Source: Acidobacteriota bacterium (lineage in GTDB: Bacteria > Acidobacteriota > Terriglobia > Bryobacterales > Bryobacteraceae). From it: 17,897 bases of DNA. Shown here in pieces: positions 15,155 through 17,897 of this stretch (position 1 is the first letter of the stretch; the number at the start of each line of letters is the position of its first letter). The stretch lies in NCBI GenBank assembly GCA_947466555.1, contig CANIFK010000018.1, forward strand, positions 1 through 17,897, written 5' to 3'. The notes under the pieces were generated by a model. It was given only the letters and a program-made list of their open reading frames with translations, did not search any database and had not been told where the DNA came from. A program made the position numbers and the translations under genes.

Positions 15155-15184
15155 ATTATAGGCGTGACGGCCCGTCCTTGTTCA
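15155..15184 (-). promoter_or_regulatory. Sigma-70 promoter of the minus-strand glutamine synthetase
   Basis: On the minus strand a perfect -10 TATAAT (15155-15160) is preceded at 18 bases by TGAACA (15179-15184), a partial -35 match within TTTGAACA. Initiation near 15148 gives a leader of about 48 bases ending in the GAGGAG ribosome site and the TTG start. It lies in the 105-base gap after xseA, so the synthetase does not depend on xseA transcription. Confidence 0.7.
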
Positions 15185-15204
15185 AACGTATTTATTTATG
15201 GACC

Positions 15205-16560
15205 CTATTTCGAGTCCTGACTAGCGTCGGCGCTGACGGCGCCTTCGGCCAGCCGGATTCGGAGCCGCGTGCCGGCCGGTGCGTCGGCTGCGCGGCGCAG
15301 CACCTGGCCGTCCGGTAACGTCACCACTGCGAAGCCGCGCTCCAATATTTGCAATGGGTTAAGGGCGGTCAGCCGTGTTCCGAGGACGCTCGTCCGGCTG
15401 GCTGCGGCCGTGAGTCTGCGGCGGATTGCTGTCTCCAGCCGGGCGTCGGCGCGTTGGATCTGGAAGCGCGCCGTTTGCAGACGCAGGCGGAGGTCCAGCC
15501 GGCGCAGGCGCCGGTCCAGCACCTCCCACGCGGTGGTGCTCGCGTCCAGCCTCTCCCGCATCGCCGTTTGCAACGATTGCGACGCGTCGTCCAGACGTTG
15601 CCCCGCGCGGAACAGCCGCCGCTCAATGATCATCTGCGCCCGTTCGGTGCCCAACTCGCCCAGCCGCCGCGCCGCCCGCGCCAGTTTGAACCGGATCGCC
15701 TGGCCGATGCGTGCCTGCGCCGTCAGCACCTGGTTGTAGATCGCCTCGCGCGATTCGGTGACGATCTCCGCCGCCGCCGAGGGCGTTGGCGCGCGCCGGT
15801 CGGCCACAAAATCGGCGATGGTGAAATCGGTCTCGTGCCCGATGGCCGAAATCACCGGCACCGCGCAGCGGGCAATCGCCCGGGCTACATCTTCTTCGTT
15901 GAACGTCCACAGGTCCTCGAGCGACCCGCCGCCGCGCGCCACGATGACGACGTCCGCCCAACCGCTTTCGCTGAAATAATCCAGCCCCGCGATGACCTGC
16001 TCCGCCGCCCCCGCGCCCTGCACCAGCGCCGGGAACAGCCGGATATGGAGCCCCGGGAATCGCCGTTCAATGACGTGCAGAATGTCGCGGATCACCGCGC
16101 CGGTGGGGCTGGTGACGATGCCGATCCGCCGTGGCAATCGCGGCAGCGGGCGCTTCCGGTCCTCGTCGAACAGCCCTTCGGCCGCCAACTTTTTCTTCAG
16201 CTTTTCGAACGCCGCCTGCAGCGCGCCCGCGCCGATCGGCTCAATCGAATCGACGATTAACTGATACTCGCCGCGCGGCTCATAGACCTCGATCCGCCCG
16301 CGGACCAGCACCTCCGCCCCATCCCGCGGCTTGAATTTCAGCAGGCGGTAGGTGCCCTTCCAGCAGGCGGCTTTCAGCGTGGCCCGGTCGTCCTTCAGCG
16401 TGAAATAGGCGTGGCCGCTGGTGGCCAGCTTCAAGCCCGAAATCTCCCCGCGCACGTAGATGCCCGAGTAGGCGTCGGTCAAAAGCTCGCCAATTTCGGC
16501 CGTCAATTCGCCAACGGTGTATTCGCGGCGGTGCTGTTCGAGGTCGATCATCTGGTCCAC
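15205..16560 (-). CDS. xseA: Exodeoxyribonuclease VII large subunit
   Basis: A 451-residue catalytic subunit of exonuclease VII, which degrades single-stranded DNA in both directions in repair and recombination. Residues 14-110 are the OB-fold DNA-binding domain (YTVGELTAEIGELL, VRGEISGLKLATSGHAYFTL). The nuclease domain shows IVTSPTGAVIRD (148-159), VARGGGSLEDLWTFN (207-221), SAIGHETDFTIAD (238-250) and RAPTPSAAAE (256-265). Residues about 270-400 are the long Arg-rich coiled coil that binds XseB, and LNPLQILERGFAVV starts the C-terminal segment. Length is typical. The start is uncertain: GTG 16560 or ATG 16551, neither with a clear Shine-Dalgarno. The small subunit gene xseB is not beside it. 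It is divergent from glnA with a 61-base gap that must hold both promoters. Confidence 0.96.
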   Translation of the reverse strand: MDQMIDLEQHRREYTVGELTAEIGELLTDAYSGIYVRGEISGLKLATSGHAYFTLKDDRATLKAACWKGTYRLLKFKPRDGAEVLVRGRIEVYEPRGEYQLIVDSIEPIGAGALQAAFEKLKKKLAAEGLFDEDRKRPLPRLPRRIGIVTSPTGAVIRDILHVIERRFPGLHIRLFPALVQGAGAAEQVIAGLDYFSESGWADVVIVARGGGSLEDLWTFNEEDVARAIARCAVPVISAIGHETDFTIADFVADRRAPTPSAAAEIVTESREAIYNQVLTAQARIGQAIRFKLARAARRLGELGTERAQMIIERRLFRAGQRLDDASQSLQTAMRERLDASTTAWEVLDRRLRRLDLRLRLQTARFQIQRADARLETAIRRRLTAAASRTSVLGTRLTALNPLQILERGFAVVTLPDGQVLRRAADAPAGTRLRIRLAEGAVSADASQDSK

Positions 16561-16621
16561 TGGGAGGCTCGATTTGCTAGGCTGGTCGAGTCATCATCCC
16601 ATTCTTCCACGTGGAGGTCCA

Positions 16622-17897
16622 ATGAGTCCGAAGGATGTTCTGGCTTTTGCCAAAACCGAAGGCGCGCGACAAGTCGATATCCGTTTCACCGATATTCCCG
16701 GGTTGCAGCACCATATTACGTACCCGATTTCGCAGCTGACCGAGGACTCGTTCGAAGAGGGTTTTGGGATCGATGGTTCGTCGATTCGCGGCTGGGCCGC
16801 CATCAACGAAAGCGACATGCTGATCATTCCGGATCCGGCCACCGCCATCATGGATCCGTTCTTTGAAGTGCCGACGATCATTATGCTCGGCACCATTCAG
16901 GATCCGATCACCAAACAGCGCTACGACCGCGATCCGCGTAACATCGCCCGCAAGGCCGAAGCCTATTTGACTAACTCCGGCCTGGCCGATACATGTTACG
17001 TCGGAGCCGAAGCCGAATTCTTCATTTTCGATAACGTCAGTTTTGAATCCAAACGGCACGCCGCGTTCTACGAAATCGGAGCCGACGAGGGCCAGTGGAA
17101 CAGCGGGCGGCGCGAGAACAACCTCGGCTACCGGCCGCGTTATCGCGAAGGATATTTCCCCGTTCCGCCCACGGATCACTACCAGGATCTGCGCGCGGAA
17201 ATGGTGGAGGTGATGGAGCAGGCGGGCCTCGTCATTGAGTGCCACCACCACGAAGTCGCCACCGCCGGCCAGTCGGAAATCGATCAGAAATACGATACGT
17301 TGGTCCGCTCCGCCGATAACATGATGACTTACAAGTACATCGTGCGGAATGTGGCCAATCAGTACGGCAAGACCGTTACTTTCATGCCGAAGCCGCTCTA
17401 TGGCGACGCGGGCAGCGGTATGCACTGCCACCAGTCGTTATGGAAGGACGGCAAGCCGCTGTTTGCCGGCGATGGCTACGCCGGGTTGAGCCAGATGGCG
17501 CTGTGGTACATCGGCGGACTGCTGAAGCACGCCCGCGCGCTGTCGGCCATCATCGCCCCCACCACCAATAGCTATAAGCGCCTCGTCCCCGGCTACGAAG
17601 CACCGGTTAACCTGGCCTACTCCCGCCGCAACCGTTCGGCCGCCTGCCGCATCCCGATGTACTCGGCCAGCCCGAAGGCCAAGCGCGTCGAGTTCCGCCC
17701 GCCCGATCCGAGCTGCAACCCCTACCTCGCTTTCGCCGCCATGTTGATGGCCGGGCTCGATGGCGTCATCAATAAGATCGATCCCGGTGAGCCGCTCGAC
17801 AAAGACGTCTACGACCTGTCGCCGGAAGAGTTGAAACGCGTTTCGTCCATGCCGGCATCGCTCGAAGAGGCGCTGGCGTGCCTGGAGGAGGATCACA
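16622..17897 (+). CDS. glnA: Glutamine synthetase type I (GSI-beta-like), 3' end cut by window
   Basis: 425 codons are visible and the frame is still open at the window end; about 45 residues are missing compared with the usual 470. It starts at ATG 16622 with GGAGG at 16613-16617, four bases before the codon. It follows the enterobacterial GlnA pattern closely: DIRFTDIPGLQQH, FGIDGSSIRGW, metal pair Glu130/Glu132 in GAEAEFFIF, YFPVPPTDHYQDLRAEM, HHHEVATAGQSEID, FMPKPLYGDAGSGMHCHQS with His268/His270, and TNSYKRLVPGYEAPV. Tyr397 in DVYDLSPEE is at the position of the adenylylated tyrosine of GSI-beta enzymes, so regulation by a GlnE adenylyltransferase elsewhere in the genome is expected. It makes glutamine from glutamate and ammonia as a cytosolic dodecamer. 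Confidence 0.97.
   Translation, partial: MSPKDVLAFAKTEGARQVDIRFTDIPGLQHHITYPISQLTEDSFEEGFGIDGSSIRGWAAINESDMLIIPDPATAIMDPFFEVPTIIMLGTIQDPITKQRYDRDPRNIARKAEAYLTNSGLADTCYVGAEAEFFIFDNVSFESKRHAAFYEIGADEGQWNSGRRENNLGYRPRYREGYFPVPPTDHYQDLRAEMVEVMEQAGLVIECHHHEVATAGQSEIDQKYDTLVRSADNMMTYKYIVRNVANQYGKTVTFMPKPLYGDAGSGMHCHQSLWKDGKPLFAGDGYAGLSQMALWYIGGLLKHARALSAIIAPTTNSYKRLVPGYEAPVNLAYSRRNRSAACRIPMYSASPKAKRVEFRPPDPSCNPYLAFAAMLMAGLDGVINKIDPGEPLDKDVYDLSPEELKRVSSMPASLEEALACLEEDH

Noticed and set aside
15120..15204. dif-like or origin-like sequence at the GC-skew switch
   Set aside because: The AT-rich stretch is explained by the synthetase promoter. I see no 28-base XerCD-type palindrome and no DnaA-box cluster.

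Overview
The window looks like high-GC bacterial chromosome. Acidobacteriota is the best guess, and a Solibacter/Bryobacter-type lineage is likely. The pointers are a large Oar-like TonB-dependent receptor with an N-terminal carboxypeptidase-regulatory domain, exported proteins beside it, and an MFS transporter fused to HEAT-like repeats. This placement is inferred from gene content; there is no rRNA or tRNA in the window. Genes are tightly packed, no gap exceeds 300 bases, and I see no mobile element, CRISPR array or RNA gene.

Layout: (1) 1-1000, plus strand: the 3' end of an unrecognised gene, a small acidic protein and an AbiEii/MenT-like nucleotidyltransferase, all linked by 4-base overlaps, which resembles a toxin-antitoxin-type operon. 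(2) 1017-4290: an RsuA/RluB-type pseudouridine synthase (minus), divergent from a YceH/UPF0502 protein that overlaps an exported CocE/NonD-type serine hydrolase by one base. (3) 4302-6007, minus strand: a dihydrofolate-reductase-fold protein, a creatininase-family amidohydrolase, and two very small conserved-looking proteins (one basic-groove/KOW-like, one zinc ribbon). (4) 6024-11384, minus strand: an exported Shelph-type metallophosphoesterase, an exported HipA/PI3K-like kinase-fold protein, then the Oar-like receptor closed by a clear intrinsic terminator. (5) 11493-13610, plus strand: MFS transporter with a C-terminal helical-repeat region. It faces a glutamine synthetase (13672-15099, minus) across a shared bidirectional terminator. 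(6) 15205-16560: xseA (minus), then 16622 to the window end: a second, enterobacterial-type glutamine synthetase (glnA, plus), cut by the window edge.

Functional themes: nitrogen assimilation is represented by two different glutamine synthetases within 3 kb, only one of which has the classic adenylylation-type tyrosine context. An exported kinase-fold protein next to an exported phosphatase suggests extracytoplasmic phosphorylation, which is the most novel-looking pairing. The plus strand is G-rich over most of the window but C-rich from about 15.2 kb onward, on genes of both orientations. This strand-composition switch is not explained by transcription.
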